A DNA stretch of 56,310 nt from Synechococcus lacustris str. Tous. GTDB lineage: Bacteria; Cyanobacteriota; Cyanobacteriia; PCC-6307; Cyanobiaceae. The translations under genes and the position numbers were made by a program. The notes under the pieces are model-generated. The model searched no databases. It saw only the letters and a program-made list of their open reading frames with translations, and was not told the origin of the DNA. The DNA lies in contig NZ_PXVC01000017.1 in the NCBI RefSeq assembly GCF_003011125.1, positions 1-56,310 of the forward strand. Direction: 5' to 3'. Below, piece by piece: positions 7,756-20,800 of the stretch (positions are counted from its first letter, which is position 1; each line of letters opens with the position of its first letter).

Positions 7756-9696
7756 ATGACCCTCTCCACTGCAGCAACTGAAAGCTTCGAGCTAATTGTG
7801 GTTGGTGGCGGCCATGCCGGCTGTGAGGCGGCCCTCACCGCTGCCCGGCTGGGGATCAACACTGCCCTTTTTACCCTCAATTTAGATCGGATCGCCTGGC
7901 AGCCCTGTAATCCAGCTGTGGGCGGACCCGCTAAAAGCCAGCTGGTGCATGAGGTGGATGCCCTTGGTGGTGTGATCGGCCGCCTTGCTGATGCCACCGC
8001 TTTGCAAAAACGGGTGCTTAACGCCAGCCGCGGCCCTGCGGTTTGGGCCTTGCGGGCCCAAACCGATAAGCGGGCCTATGCCCAACAGATGCTGCAGTTG
8101 CTGCAAAACACCCCAAACCTCTCCCTGCGGGAGGCGATGGTTACCGGCCTCGAGGTGGAAGGGAAACCAGGCGAAAATGGCCGCATCCGTGGCATCAACA
8201 CCTATTTCGGCAGTGTTTATGGTGCAGACGCCGTAGTGCTCACCACCGGCACATTTTTGGCTGGCACCATCTGGGTGGGCAACCAATCGATGAGTGCTGG
8301 CAGGGCAGGGGAGCAGGCAGCTGTTGGGCTAAGCGAAGCACTCAAGGCCTTGGGCTTTCAGATGGGAAGGCTAAAAACCGGCACCCCAGCCCGGGTGGAT
8401 CGCCGCAGCATTGATTTTTCTGGGCTTGAGGAACAACCAAGTGATGCGGCCGATCGCTTCTTTTCCTTTGATCCAGCCGCCTGGGTAAGCGGCGAGCAGA
8501 TCAGTTGCCACATCACCCGCACCACTGCAGCCACCCATCAACTAATCAAAAACAACCTGCACCTAACGCCTATCTATGGCGGCTTTATCGATAGCAAAGG
8601 GCCCCGCTATTGCCCCTCAATTGAAGATAAAATTGTCCGGTTTGCTGAAAAGGAAAGTCACCAGATCTTCCTGGAGCCGGAGGGGCGCCATACACCAGAG
8701 ATCTATGTGCAAGGCTTTTCCACCGGGCTACCAGAGCGGTTGCAACTCGAATTGCTACGCACCCTGCCGGGCCTTGAGCAGTGCGTGATGTTGCGGCCGG
8801 CCTACGCCGTTGATTACGACTATCTCCCCGCCACCCAACTAAAACCATCTCTTGAAACCAAACGGCTGGCGGGGCTCTTCTCCGCAGGCCAATTGAATGG
8901 CACCACCGGCTATGAGGAGGCCGCTGCCCAAGGCTTAGTGGCAGGGCTAAATGCTGCACGAATGCTGAGGCAAAAGCCAGCGGTTCATTTTCCAAGGGAG
9001 GGCAGTTATATCGGCACGATGGTTGATGATTTGATCAATAAAGATCTGCGGGAACCCTACCGGGTACTCACTAGCCGCAGTGAATATCGCTTGATATTGC
9101 GCGGTGATAATGCCGATCGGCGCCTCACTCCATTGGGCCGAGAGTTGGGTTTGATCGATAACCGTCGCTGGCAATTATTTGAACAAAAACAAGTTGCCAT
9201 AACAGCTGAAATTCAACGTTTAGAACAACAACGGCTGCGGCTAAATGATCCTGCAGCAGAGGCTGTAATCGCTGAAACCGGCGCTCCGATTCGCGGTTCG
9301 ATCACCCTTGCCGATTTATTGCGGCGCCCTGGATTCCATAGCGCTGATTTAGTTCGCCATGGCCTAGCAGCTGCCAACCTGCCTGCAGCTGTTCAGGAGG
9401 GGGCGGAAATTGATGTGAAATACAGCGGCTATTTAGCCCGCCAAGAACAGCAAATCCAACGGGTACAGGAGCAGGGCAAAAGGGCTATCCCCATGGCGAT
9501 GGCCTACGCCGATATCAACACCCTTTCGAGGGAAGCGCGTGAAAAATTAGCTGCTGTGCAACCCCTAAGCCTTGGCCAAGCGGCCCGTATTCCTGGCGTT
9601 AGCGCCGCCGATATCACCGCCCTATTGCTGCATTTGGAATTGCAAGAACGGCAAGCAAAACAATTAGCCCTCGCCAGTAACCCCAAAGATCGATAG
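7756..9696 (+). CDS. mnmG: tRNA uridine-5-carboxymethylaminomethyl modification enzyme MnmG
   Basis: 646-residue FAD protein (formerly GidA) that works with MnmE to place the cmnm5 group on the wobble uridine of certain tRNAs. The dinucleotide-binding motif [12 protein letters not shown] lies at residues 15-26. Other family segments are [31 protein letters not shown] and [21 protein letters not shown]. The helical C-terminal domain that meets MnmE and tRNA is present (YSGYLARQ and following). Length is that of the full enzyme. It follows dnaB by 35 bases on the same strand. Confidence 0.97.
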   Translation: MTLSTAATESFELIVVGGGHAGCEAALTAARLGINTALFTLNLDRIAWQPCNPAVGGPAKSQLVHEVDALGGVIGRLADATALQKRVLNASRGPAVWALRAQTDKRAYAQQMLQLLQNTPNLSLREAMVTGLEVEGKPGENGRIRGINTYFGSVYGADAVVLTTGTFLAGTIWVGNQSMSAGRAGEQAAVGLSEALKALGFQMGRLKTGTPARVDRRSIDFSGLEEQPSDAADRFFSFDPAAWVSGEQISCHITRTTAATHQLIKNNLHLTPIYGGFIDSKGPRYCPSIEDKIVRFAEKESHQIFLEPEGRHTPEIYVQGFSTGLPERLQLELLRTLPGLEQCVMLRPAYAVDYDYLPATQLKPSLETKRLAGLFSAGQLNGTTGYEEAAAQGLVAGLNAARMLRQKPAVHFPREGSYIGTMVDDLINKDLREPYRVLTSRSEYRLILRGDNADRRLTPLGRELGLIDNRRWQLFEQKQVAITAEIQRLEQQRLRLNDPAAEAVIAETGAPIRGSITLADLLRRPGFHSADLVRHGLAAANLPAAVQEGAEIDVKYSGYLARQEQQIQRVQEQGKRAIPMAMAYADINTLSREAREKLAAVQPLSLGQAARIPGVSAADITALLLHLELQERQAKQLALASNPKDR

Positions 9697-9750
9697 GTTG
9701 GCTCGTTCGCGGCGCCCTCCCTGACCACCAACCTGCGCCATCTCGATCAA

Positions 9751-10458
9751 GTGCGTCGCAACCGTTCCTATTGGGAATTGCGGGCAGAACAGATCATGGA
9801 CCGAGTATTTGAACCCCTGGAGGGAAGCCCTGCGCGCCAAAAAACGATCGTTACACCAACACTTACGCCATCAATTCCCAGTAAGCCAGCAGCTAAGCGC
9901 TGGCAGCTCACCACACCAACGGCTCTGTTAATTGGCCTCACCTTGGCCAGTGCGGTGGCAGCCATGTTTTCAATGCTGCTATGGCGCAGCTGGATGCAGG
10001 CCCGGCAAGACCTGCACCAGGAACGTCAACTCTTGGTGCTGGAGAGATTGCGGGAACTCGGTCCCATCAGCCCCCCCAATCCAACCCTGATTCAACTGCC
10101 GCCTCCATTGCCTCCTCAATTGCTGCCGCCCAGTGAAGCCAACCTGCCGGAACTGGATGCCGGCTCGTTTGAAACAGCTGAGCGCACTCCAGAGCCAATT
10201 CGCGTGCCGATTCCAACCAAGCCAGCAGCAGCCGGCACATCAAATACGGCAACACCACCCCTACCTGAACTGCTTGGGGTGGTGCAGGTGCCTGGCCGGG
10301 GCAGCACAGCCATCTTCAACACCAGCAACGGTTCAGTAACAGCGGCCATTGGTGATGCCATAGGCAACAGCGGCTGGCGCTTGCAAAGTGCCAGCAATGA
10401 TCAAGCCCAAATCAGCCGCCAGGGGGTAATCCACCAGCTCAGCTTGAGCAGCCGCTGA
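9751..10458 (+). CDS. Membrane-anchored proline-rich hypothetical protein
   Basis: 235 residues, family not recognised. A basic N-terminus of about 65 residues is followed by one transmembrane segment (ALLIGLTLASAVAAMFSML, about residues 58-76), a helical stretch, a proline-rich linker near residues 105-170, and a compact C-terminal domain starting at LPELLGVVQVPGRGSTAIF. That last part resembles the small beta domains of PilP/GspC-like proteins, where a short domain follows a Pro-rich linker, but this is only a pattern resemblance. The start is GTG at 9751; no ATG exists between the mnmG stop and this point. It overlaps nothing and is followed 1 base later by the chorismate lyase gene. Confidence 0.7.
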   Translation: MRRNRSYWELRAEQIMDRVFEPLEGSPARQKTIVTPTLTPSIPSKPAAKRWQLTTPTALLIGLTLASAVAAMFSMLLWRSWMQARQDLHQERQLLVLERLRELGPISPPNPTLIQLPPPLPPQLLPPSEANLPELDAGSFETAERTPEPIRVPIPTKPAAAGTSNTATPPLPELLGVVQVPGRGSTAIFNTSNGSVTAAIGDAIGNSGWRLQSASNDQAQISRQGVIHQLSLSSR

Positions 10459-10459
10459 G

Positions 10460-11065
10460 ATGGATCAAACGCTGCAACCCTCACCGCCAGCGCTCTGGAC
10501 GGCCCCCAACCTCGATGGTGAACCGCTCAGTGGCCCCTGGCAATTGCTGCTGCTTGGGGATGGCAGCCCCACCCGTCATTTGCAACTGCTAACCGGCCAC
10601 GCCGTGGAGGTGGAGGTGGCAGCAATGGCAGCAGATCAGCAACTGGGCGCCGCGCCACAGGAGGTGCAGGAACTACAGGCACCGCTATTAAGGCGCCAGG
10701 TGTGGCTGATCTGTGGCGGTGAAACCATGGCTTGGGCTGAAAGCTGGTGGAACCAAAGCCAGGCGGCTCAAAATCTGAAGGAGCGCCATCAACCGATTTG
10801 GCGCAGCCTCACCAGCAACCGCAGCGAACTATTTCGTGAGGTGGATGGCCTCGCTGTGGTGCAAGCCCCATGGCTGCAGGAACGCTTCCAGAGGCCAGGA
10901 CCTTTTTGGAGTAGGCATTACCGCTTTTTCCGGCAGGGGACAACCCTCACGGTGATCAGAGAGGTGTTTTCGCCTGCACTGGAAGGGTTGCTGGGCCCCG
11001 CCTGCGCAGCAAAAAATAATGAATTTTTGTTAAACGTGTGTGGGGATGCTGCCAAAGCGGCTTGA
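10460..11065 (+). CDS. Chorismate lyase (cyanobacterial type)
   Basis: 201-residue protein matching the cyanobacterial chorismate lyase family (PF01947; Synechocystis Sll1797 type), which converts chorismate to 4-hydroxybenzoate plus pyruvate, the entry step of plastoquinone biosynthesis. Family-like segments are LLTGHAVEVEV, LLRRQVWLICGGETMAWAES, IWRSLTSNRSELFREVDGL and FWSRHYRFFRQGTTLTVIRE, the last carrying the terminal glutamate expected near the active site. It starts one base after the preceding hypothetical gene, so the two are probably co-transcribed. A chorismate-using pabB gene lies at the other end of this window; the two do not appear linked beyond sharing the substrate. Confidence 0.85.
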   Translation: MDQTLQPSPPALWTAPNLDGEPLSGPWQLLLLGDGSPTRHLQLLTGHAVEVEVAAMAADQQLGAAPQEVQELQAPLLRRQVWLICGGETMAWAESWWNQSQAAQNLKERHQPIWRSLTSNRSELFREVDGLAVVQAPWLQERFQRPGPFWSRHYRFFRQGTTLTVIREVFSPALEGLLGPACAAKNNEFLLNVCGDAAKAA

Positions 11066-11095
11066 CAGGTTGCGTTTTTCTGCTCTCTCGGCAGG

Positions 11096-11566
11096 ATGTT
11101 CACACTATGGGAATTCCAAATGGATCCCAACCAACCCTGGTTAACCCTCACCGACCTTGGTCGCTTATTTGGTATCTCAGCCGTGTTCTGCGGCAAATTA
11201 CTGAGTGAAGCTGGCCTGCGCGACCCAGACGGCATGCCAAATGATGCAGCCCTTGATGGCGGCTACGCCTTCCGCAGGCCTGAACACAACGCCAATCGCT
11301 CAATCCTTTGGCACCAACAACGTTGCTCCGAATTGCTCTTAGAAAAAGGTTTACAACCCATGGATGAACAACAACTGGTATTGCAATGGGCCGACTTGCT
11401 CGCCGCCCTAGATGAGGGCTCCCCTTCCATCGATGCTTCCCCTGCTCAAATGGCCGAGGATCTACCCGGTCATTTGGTGCCTGCTGTGAACCAACGGCTC
11501 CAACTGCTTGGCAGTTCCTTCCAAGTAAGTGGCCGTGAAGCCGTAGCCGCTGGCAACAAGAAGTAA
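11096..11566 (+). CDS. Small hypothetical protein with possible N-terminal helix-turn-helix
   Basis: 156-residue soluble protein, not recognised. The N-terminal part, WLTLTDLGRLFGISAVFCGK followed by LLSEAGLRD, looks like a winged-helix or DNA-binding helix-turn-helix similar in pattern to those of phage antirepressor-like proteins. The rest has no motif I can name and ends in a short Lys-rich tail. The frame begins with ATG at 11096, but the second ATG at 11120 (MDPNQPW) also suits. It lies between chorismate lyase and PhoX, ending 11 bases before phoX. Whether it regulates phoX is unknown. Confidence 0.6.
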   Translation: MFTLWEFQMDPNQPWLTLTDLGRLFGISAVFCGKLLSEAGLRDPDGMPNDAALDGGYAFRRPEHNANRSILWHQQRCSELLLEKGLQPMDEQQLVLQWADLLAALDEGSPSIDASPAQMAEDLPGHLVPAVNQRLQLLGSSFQVSGREAVAAGNKK

Positions 11567-11577
11567 ACGCTTCGTTT

Positions 11578-13689
11578 ATGAATCTTGCCCGGCGAGAGTT
11601 TTTATTGTTGCTTGGCGGCACTGCCGCTGGCCTTGCCTTCAACCAAGCCGGAATCGCTAAACCTGCAGTAGCGGCAGTAGCTAATAAACCGCTTGCTTTT
11701 AAACCACTACGCACTCCATTGCCATTGCCCACCGACGGCCTCAGTGCCGCTGAGCAGTTATTGCAATATCGAGTTGTAACTATCAACGATCGCCTCGAAA
11801 TCCCTGAGGGCTATAGCCAAGAGTTATTAGCCAGCTGGGGAGATCCGGTTGGCAATAGTCGATTTGGCTACAACAACGACTACTTGGCCCTCACCCCCCT
11901 AAGCCCGGAGCAGGCACTGCTCACGGTGAATTTCGAATACATCAGCCCCCTGCCCTGGCGCCAGGCATTCACTGAGGTGTTAGCTGAAAAGCTGCCCTAC
12001 AGCAGCGTGGTGGCTGGGCTTGAACCCCATGGCGGCAAAATCAATGCCTGGGGCTTGCCGGCAGCAGATCCATTGCGGCTTGAGATCGAAAAGCTGGCGC
12101 AACAGGCATTAATCGATCAAGGTTTAGGCGTAATCCAACTGCAACGCTTGAGCAATGGCGGTTGGCGCCGCAACCCTGGCCGCCTCGATCGCCGCATAAC
12201 TGGCCTGGCGGGCCTTAAGGAGCCAAGCCAACTGCTGCGCAGCACTGGCCCTGCCGTTGCAGTGTTTAAAAGCAGCAAGCGCCAGGGTTTTAACGATGGC
12301 CTTGGGGAGGCAATTATCGGCACTTTTGCTAATTGCGCCGGGGGCACCACCCCCTGGGGGACGGTGTTGAGTGCAGAGGAAAACTTTCAATCCCAGGTGC
12401 CGGAGGCTGTTTATGCCGACGGCAGCTCCTTTCCCCCCAGTGCCAAACCATTCCAATGCACGCAACAATCGCTTTATGGCCTCGGCAATCCCTTTGGTTT
12501 AGCTGGTAATAAATATGGCTGGATGGTGGAGCTAGATCCGGCCAACCCAAACGACCCCGGCACAAAACACACAGCTTTGGGTCGCTTTCGCCATGAGGCG
12601 GTAGCCATCAGGGCAGATGCCGGAAAGCCCTTAGAGGTTTATTCCGGTTGCGATCGCCGCGGCGGCCATATCTATAAGTTTGTGAGCAATGGGCTGGTGC
12701 AAAACCCTAAAGATCCAGCCAATAGCGAGCTGTTTCATGCCGGCGTGCTCCATGGCGCTGTTTTCAATCCCAATGGCAGCGGTGAATGGCGGCCCCTACT
12801 GCCCACAACAGCTGTAGCTCCGATCGCTGCACCGGTGCTAGTGCCCCATGCCAACCGCAAACAAGGGGGCGCCCAACTTCTCAAACAAAGCAGCGAAATC
12901 AGCGCCTATAGCAACCAATACCGCAATCTCGGCGATCTATACAGCGAATTGGGCGCGATCTTGATCGATGCCCACCTTGCCGCCAATGCGGCTGGCATCA
13001 CAGGCACCGCCAGGCCAGAAGACACTGATATTGATCCCCGCAATGGCGATTTATTAATTGCCTTCACCTCCGGTCTGCCCGGTGATGAAGGGGTGCCCGA
13101 CCAAAGCATCTTTAAGGGGCCTAAGGGTCAAACCCCCTGGAATGGCGGTTGGATTATGCGGCTGCGGGAAAGCGCTGGCGGCAAATTCAAATGGAGCATG
13201 GTGGCAACTGGCGGCACACCCCAAGAAGGGGGTCTTGGCTTTGCCAATCCCGACAACCTTGCATTCGATCCCAGCGGTGCCCTTTGGATGGTTACCGACA
13301 TCGGCACCAAAGAGCAAAACGACTACCGCAGCGGTGGTGAATATGGCAACAATGCCTGCTGGGTACTGCCCACTGGCGGCAGCCAAGCGGGCAAGGCTTT
13401 TTGCTTTGCGATCGGCCCGATGGAATCGGAACTCACCGGTCCGTGCCCCAGCGCTGATGGCCGCAGCCTTCTACTCGCCGTGCAACATCCAGGCGAATTA
13501 AACGGAAGGCGGCAACGGGGAGCAAAGGAAGCCCGTGGCTTTGAACTGCAAAACAATGCAGGCAAAAGCTTTAAGCAATTGCGCTGGGTACCCCTTGGCT
13601 CCAATTGGCCCCAGGGAAGCAGTGATGCCTGGCCCCGCCCTGGGGTGGTGGTGATTCGCCGCAATGATGGCGCGCCCCTGTTGGGTTAG
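11578..13689 (+). CDS. phoX: PhoX-family alkaline phosphatase (DUF839), Tat-exported
   Basis: 703-residue phosphomonoesterase of the PhoX family, which uses calcium and iron and frees phosphate from organic phosphates outside the cytoplasm. The N-terminus is a twin-arginine signal: ARREFLLLLGG followed by a hydrophobic stretch and an alanine-rich end, so folded export is likely. Diagnostic parts are NCAGGTTPWGTVLSAEENF (the EE pair is a metal-ligand region), GRFRHEAVAI, YSGCDRRGGHIYKFVS and DNLAFDPSGALWMVTDIG. Length fits PhoX of picocyanobacteria. It is convergent with a DUF1269 gene (3-base gap). It is probably phosphate-starvation controlled as in other cyanobacteria, though only 11 bases separate it from the gene upstream. 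Confidence 0.92.
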   Translation: MNLARREFLLLLGGTAAGLAFNQAGIAKPAVAAVANKPLAFKPLRTPLPLPTDGLSAAEQLLQYRVVTINDRLEIPEGYSQELLASWGDPVGNSRFGYNNDYLALTPLSPEQALLTVNFEYISPLPWRQAFTEVLAEKLPYSSVVAGLEPHGGKINAWGLPAADPLRLEIEKLAQQALIDQGLGVIQLQRLSNGGWRRNPGRLDRRITGLAGLKEPSQLLRSTGPAVAVFKSSKRQGFNDGLGEAIIGTFANCAGGTTPWGTVLSAEENFQSQVPEAVYADGSSFPPSAKPFQCTQQSLYGLGNPFGLAGNKYGWMVELDPANPNDPGTKHTALGRFRHEAVAIRADAGKPLEVYSGCDRRGGHIYKFVSNGLVQNPKDPANSELFHAGVLHGAVFNPNGSGEWRPLLPTTAVAPIAAPVLVPHANRKQGGAQLLKQSSEISAYSNQYRNLGDLYSELGAILIDAHLAANAAGITGTARPEDTDIDPRNGDLLIAFTSGLPGDEGVPDQSIFKGPKGQTPWNGGWIMRLRESAGGKFKWSMVATGGTPQEGGLGFANPDNLAFDPSGALWMVTDIGTKEQNDYRSGGEYGNNACWVLPTGGSQAGKAFCFAIGPMESELTGPCPSADGRSLLLAVQHPGELNGRRQRGAKEARGFELQNNAGKSFKQLRWVPLGSNWPQGSSDAWPRPGVVVIRRNDGAPLLG

Positions 13690-13692
13690 GGC

Positions 13693-14199
13693 CTAGCCCA
13701 GTTTTTTAGTGGCTTGATCGAGCATTTCCTGCAGGTGAGCCTCATCCGTGTGGCTGAGGTTGGTTTGCAGCAGATGGGCATGGGGAGCATGGCTGCGTAG
13801 TTTCTCGATCACCCGATCAACTGTTGCCTCTTTCACCATCAAGCAGAGGGCAGCTGTATTTGGCCTAAGGGTGTCGCCCACCTCCCGCAAAAAGCCATCA
13901 TTTATGCCCAGGTCGGTGAGGGCACCGGAGGCAGCGCCTACACCAGCACCAACGGCAGCACCAAGCAGGGGATTAAGGAAAATCAAACCCACCAAGCTGC
14001 CCCAAAAACCACCACTCACAGCGCCTGCGGTGGTGAGATTTAGGGCCTGATGCAGTTCAACTTTGCCTTCGCTATTGCATTCCACCACCACCGCATCCTC
14101 AAGGGCGATCAGATGGTCTTGCTGCAGAGCAACCAATTCCTTACGCACATCTTGGGCTTCTGCGGCGCTATCAAAGCCAAGAACAATCAACTGACCCAT
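13693..14199 (-). CDS. DUF1269 domain-containing protein
   Basis: 168 residues. Family DUF1269 (PF06897), function unknown. The N-terminus reads QLIVLGFDSAAEAQDVRKEL, followed by a glycine/alanine-rich hydrophobic middle (SGGFWGSLVGLIFLNPLLGA, about residues 61-80, continuing to residue 95) that could insert into or lie on membranes as a hairpin, and a C-terminal domain with FLREVGDTLRPNTAALCLMV, which is strongly conserved in the family. The start ATG at 14199 gives the usual length. It is tail to tail with phoX. Confidence 0.8.
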   Translation of the reverse strand: MGQLIVLGFDSAAEAQDVRKELVALQQDHLIALEDAVVVECNSEGKVELHQALNLTTAGAVSGGFWGSLVGLIFLNPLLGAAVGAGVGAASGALTDLGINDGFLREVGDTLRPNTAALCLMVKEATVDRVIEKLRSHAPHAHLLQTNLSHTDEAHLQEMLDQATKKLG

Positions 14200-14252
14200 G
14201 GGTGCTGATAAAAGCTGCCTAATGCTTAGCAGGCCCAGGTGAAATAACCCAC

Positions 14253-14549
14253 CTAAGTGTTACGGCGCCGATGGGAACGGGGCATTGGCCTTGAGCTGGG
14301 TGCTGGATCTGGAGTTGGTTCCACCGCTGGTTTGGGCTCAGGGCGTTGCCAATGGGGTGTTGTGAAAATATCGTTGTTGGGCCAGCTTTCCTGGGCTGGC
14401 GAACGGCGTGAAATGGCATCTAAGGGGCGTTTGGATGGACGGCGTGAACCGGGGCGAGCACCGGCAACCCCATCAACAAACTCCCGGCCACGGTCTAGCC
14501 AGCCCTCAAGCCGTTCTTCTAAACCAGCATCAAAAAAACGTTCTGCCAT
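14253..14549 (-). CDS. Small basic hypothetical protein
   Basis: 98 residues, no known function. The N-terminal 30 residues (AERFFDAGLEERLEGWLDRG and on) look like an amphipathic helix; the remainder is Pro/Arg/Ser-rich, low in complexity and probably disordered, ending in an Arg-rich tail. I believe it resembles a small protein found in other marine and freshwater picocyanobacteria, but this is memory, not a search. It follows the sprT-like gene and a small membrane ORF on the same strand. Confidence 0.6.
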   Translation of the reverse strand: MAERFFDAGLEERLEGWLDRGREFVDGVAGARPGSRRPSKRPLDAISRRSPAQESWPNNDIFTTPHWQRPEPKPAVEPTPDPAPSSRPMPRSHRRRNT

Positions 14550-14555
14550 CTGCCA

Positions 14556-14714
14556 TCAGGGCCTTGCTTGCACATTAATGCTGCTGCGGCGCAATTGGCT
14601 TTCCCGCCATAGGCCAATGGCGCTGATCACCCAGCCACTCACCAATATTCCGCCCAGAAATTCAGCCAAGTTGCTTAACGGTATTAGGGCTGAACTTAAG
14701 GGCAAAACGGGCAT
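14556..14714 (-). CDS. Small single-span membrane protein candidate
   Basis: Short frame of 52 residues from ATG at 14714, or 37 residues from a TTG at 14669 that overlaps the sprT-like stop. The shared part, AEFLGGILVSGWVISAIGLW, is a clean transmembrane segment followed by a basic tail (RESQLRRSS). The shorter version overlaps sprT by only 8 bases and would be translationally coupled. It fits neatly between the sprT-like gene and the 98-residue gene on the same strand. It is not any photosystem small subunit I recognise. It could be a real small membrane protein or chance. Confidence 0.4.
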   Translation of the reverse strand: MPVLPLSSALIPLSNLAEFLGGILVSGWVISAIGLWRESQLRRSSINVQARP

Positions 14715-15201
14715 CCCACACCCCAGCGTTGTGGCGTTCGCAACAACTTCGGCAGGCCAGGCCCTTACGGCGGCGGCGGTAGGCAATTTTTTTGCCGCAG
14801 TTAGAACAACTGGCCCACCAGGCGGCAGCCTGCACCGGCAGGGGGTAGCTATGGCGCAAACTCACCTGGAAGCCTGGCTGGGCCTGATTTATGTGGGCCA
14901 TGCGCGCCTTGAATTGGGGCCCATGCACCTCTTTCAAGCCCAACACCCGATCCACCCAGGCGTGGATCATTTCATGGCAAAGGGTGCTCAAAGTGGCCTC
15001 TGGCGGCAGGGGCACGAGCACCACCCGCGACAGCACAATTTCACTAATCCCTGGGCCAAAGCGGTAGAAGCCAGCGGTGCGGCTGAGGCGGCCATCACTC
15101 CAACGCAACAGCAAAGGGGGGTTAATTAAGGCGGCTAGGGAAGCATCGAAATATTGCCGATCTAAGCGATGAAACAGTGGTAGTAATGGTTCTAGGGGCA
15201 T
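14662..15201 (-). CDS. SprT-like zinc metallopeptidase-domain protein
   Basis: 179 residues. The SprT-like family signature is clear: LSTLCHEMIHAW, with the HExxH-type zinc motif, and a C-terminal zinc ribbon formed by CSNCGKKIAYRRRRKGLACRSC. The family includes SPRTN, a DNA-protein crosslink protease, but bacterial functions are mostly unknown. The frame runs up to 15279, yet the ATG at 15201 (MPLEPLLPLFHRLD) begins the conserved domain and avoids overlap with the divergent plus-strand gene. The stop overlaps a small membrane ORF. Confidence 0.8.
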   Translation of the reverse strand: MPLEPLLPLFHRLDRQYFDASLAALINPPLLLRWSDGRLSRTAGFYRFGPGISEIVLSRVVLVPLPPEATLSTLCHEMIHAWVDRVLGLKEVHGPQFKARMAHINQAQPGFQVSLRHSYPLPVQAAAWWASCSNCGKKIAYRRRRKGLACRSCCERHNAGVWDARFALKFSPNTVKQLG

Positions 15202-15281
15202 GGCTTGATTTTGACGCCAGCAAAAGGCCAACGCAATGGAACGCCGTCCTTCAGACTCACACCACTTCAACTCGCCCACCC

Positions 15282-17806
<2,525 letters not shown>

Positions 17807-17842
17807 AAGCAATGCATCATCATAAAAGTTATAAGATTTTTT

Positions 17843-20800
17843 GTGAGCTTAACTTTCGTTGGCTTGAGTCCTGCAACTGAAGCGGTTAACGGTGTAATAA
17901 ATTTATCAGCACTTGGTGCTAACGCTGAGATAACAGCTTTTAATAGCAAAACAGGATATGGCTACACGGTTGGTGGTGGTTCCGGAGCGATAATAGTATT
18001 AGATTTAAGGGATCCATCTAAAGCAAAAGCGGTTGCAAAAGCCGCCCCGACAGTAACTGGTCAAACCCTTCAAAGTGCAGCAGTATTTGGAAATCTGCTG
18101 GCAGTAGCAGTACAAAATACTGTCAAAACAGAGTCAGGTTTTGTTCAATTCTACAACCTAAGTGATCCAGCCCTGCCAGTGCATGTGAGCACGGTTACAG
18201 TTGGTGCACTGCCAGATATGGTTAAATTTAATGCAGATGGAACTAAACTTATTGTAACCAATGAAGGAGAACCCAATAGTGATTATACTATTGATCCAAT
18301 TGGCTCAATCTCTTTAATCGATACAAGCAAATACAGCGGTACATCACCGATTGCACCCGCTCAAAGCAATGTAGCAACGGTAGATTTTAGTGCCTGGAAC
18401 AATCGCAAGGAAGAGCTTATAAACCGCGGCATAAGAATAACTGGAAAAACAGGCGTAACAACAAATCTTGCCCAAGATATTGAGCCGGAAGCAATTGCAA
18501 TAGCAGCAGATGGTAAAACAGCTTACATTTCACTGCAAGAAAACAATGCAATTGCAGTTCTTGATATCAGCACTACCACACCTAAAATAACTTCATTCTT
18601 TTCAGCCGGCATTCAGGATTGGGATCGGGGCTCAGCCACAGCTAAAAATTATAGCTATACGCTTTCCTATGCAAGAGGAAATACAAATCTGCCAACAGGC
18701 GTTCAAGCTGGAGGCCTGTCAGGTTTAACATTTAGTGGAACAGAAACTATTGAAGGTAAAAGCCTAGATATCTACTATTCCATCACAGACCGTGGGCCTA
18801 ATGGAGCCATAGTTGATGGCAAACGCCAGTTTCTAGATCCAACATTTCAACCTACTATTTATAAACTTGGCATGGATCGTGCCACGGGTGCAGTAACCGA
18901 ATTAAGTAAATTAGGTTTAAAACGCGCAGATGGAACGGCCTTAACAGGACTACCTCAGCTTTCCGGTAAAGACGACATCCCCATCACCGCTAGCAATGCA
19001 GCCATTGCCTATGATCCCTTTGGCATTGACTCAGAAACAATTTCAATATTCGAAACAAATATTGGAGGCGCAAATAAGAAAGTATTTGCGATTGGTGACG
19101 AGTATCGCGGCCAAATATCAATATTTGATTTCACAACAGGTAACCTGATCCAGCGCTACATTCCCTCAGGACAAAAAGCATTACTACAAACACAACACAA
19201 TGTGGGTGGAGCAACCCCAATTGGGGCTGAAACAATTGATAGTCTTCCTGCGATATACGGCAACCGATGGAGTAATCGCGGAATTGAAGGAATGGCATAC
19301 AACAGCAAAGATGGTTTGCTTTATGCATTCATTCAAAGCCCCCTAGATGTTGATAGCAATAATGATGGAGTGGTGGCTGAGCGAAGCAAATCTCAATTAA
19401 CCAGAATTCTTGCAGTGAATCCTGCAACGGGCGCAGCAGTTAAGGAGCACTTTTATTTTCTAAGCGGCCGTTTAAACCAGGACAAAATTGGTGATGTTGC
19501 CTACGACGCCAGCCGCGATGTGTTCCTTGTTATGGAAAGAGATAGTTCAAGATTAATCGATGGCTTTAAACATGTATATGAAGTAGACATGCGTGGCGCC
19601 ACTAATACTTTAGCAATAACCACGGCAACTAATCAAACTACTGATGGCTGGCTGAAGAAAATAAATGTTGCTAGCCCCGAATTACTAGATAACACACTAA
19701 CACTTGTAGACGGCGTATATAAATCATCTAGTGCTGATTTGCTAGCTGCAGCAGGTATTAAAATTGCAAACAAGGTTGAGCTATTCAACCTACCTTCAGT
19801 GGGTGGCAGCCTTGGCTTCGATAAACCCGAAGGCTTAACCATAAGAGATGATGGTTCCTTAGTAATCAATTACGACAACGACTTCGGCCTTGAAGGGGCA
19901 AATGGAAACGCCTTTACAGTTGTTAACTTCAGCGACCCTGCATTAGATACAGAAGATAACGCAGGCGGTGGCTACACTCCAGCCAAAAACCATGATGTTT
20001 ATGGCCTAGTAATGCCAGATGGCCTAGCAACAATGAGTTATAAAGGGCAAACATATATTTTAGCTGCTGGAGAAGGTGATGATCGCAATGATTTCCTCAA
20101 TCCAGACGAAACAGAAAGAGTTTCAGCATTACTTACGGCGGCAACAACTGCAAATGCCACAACCGCGCAAAAAGCGGGTTTAACAGCAACAAACTCGGCT
20201 AGGCTATCAATACTTAAAAATGCTGGCGATTATGATGCTGATGGATTTATAGATCAAGCCTACACACTCGGATCAAGATCCTTAAGAATATTTGATTCCA
20301 AAGGCAACGTTGTATTTGATTCAGGATCTGCCCTTGAAGATTTAGCTAATAGCAAAGGAGTGTATCCAGTTAATGATCGTGAAGATGCAAAGGGTGTTGA
20401 ACCAGAAATGGTTGAAGTAGCGATTATTAACGGACGGACCTATGCATTTGTAGCACTTGAGCGCACTACAACAAGCCTTGCTGCAATATTTGATGTAACA
20501 AATCCATATAAGCCACTAGCAATAGACCCAATCCAATTTCCTGGTGCAAAGCGAATTGAGGGGCTCACATTTCTCACTGCTAATGACAAACGTTATGTAA
20601 TAGCTTCAAGTGAAGATAACGATGTTGTATCCGTACAAGAAACAAGTCTACCAACAAATTTCAAACTGCAATTACTTCATTTGGCAGATGGTGAAGCCGG
20701 TTTATTGGCCTCACAAACAGCACCTTATCTTGCAGCTGTAATGGAAGGTTTTGAAAGCTCCTATTCAAATAACCTAATTTTAGCTGGAGGTGATAACTTC

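Noticed and set aside
14257-15129. Long plus-strand frame of 290 codons
   Set aside because: It lies opposite a coding set (small basic protein, small membrane ORF, SprT-like protein) whose products have recognisable motifs; the plus-strand product has no family and a composition typical of an antisense frame.
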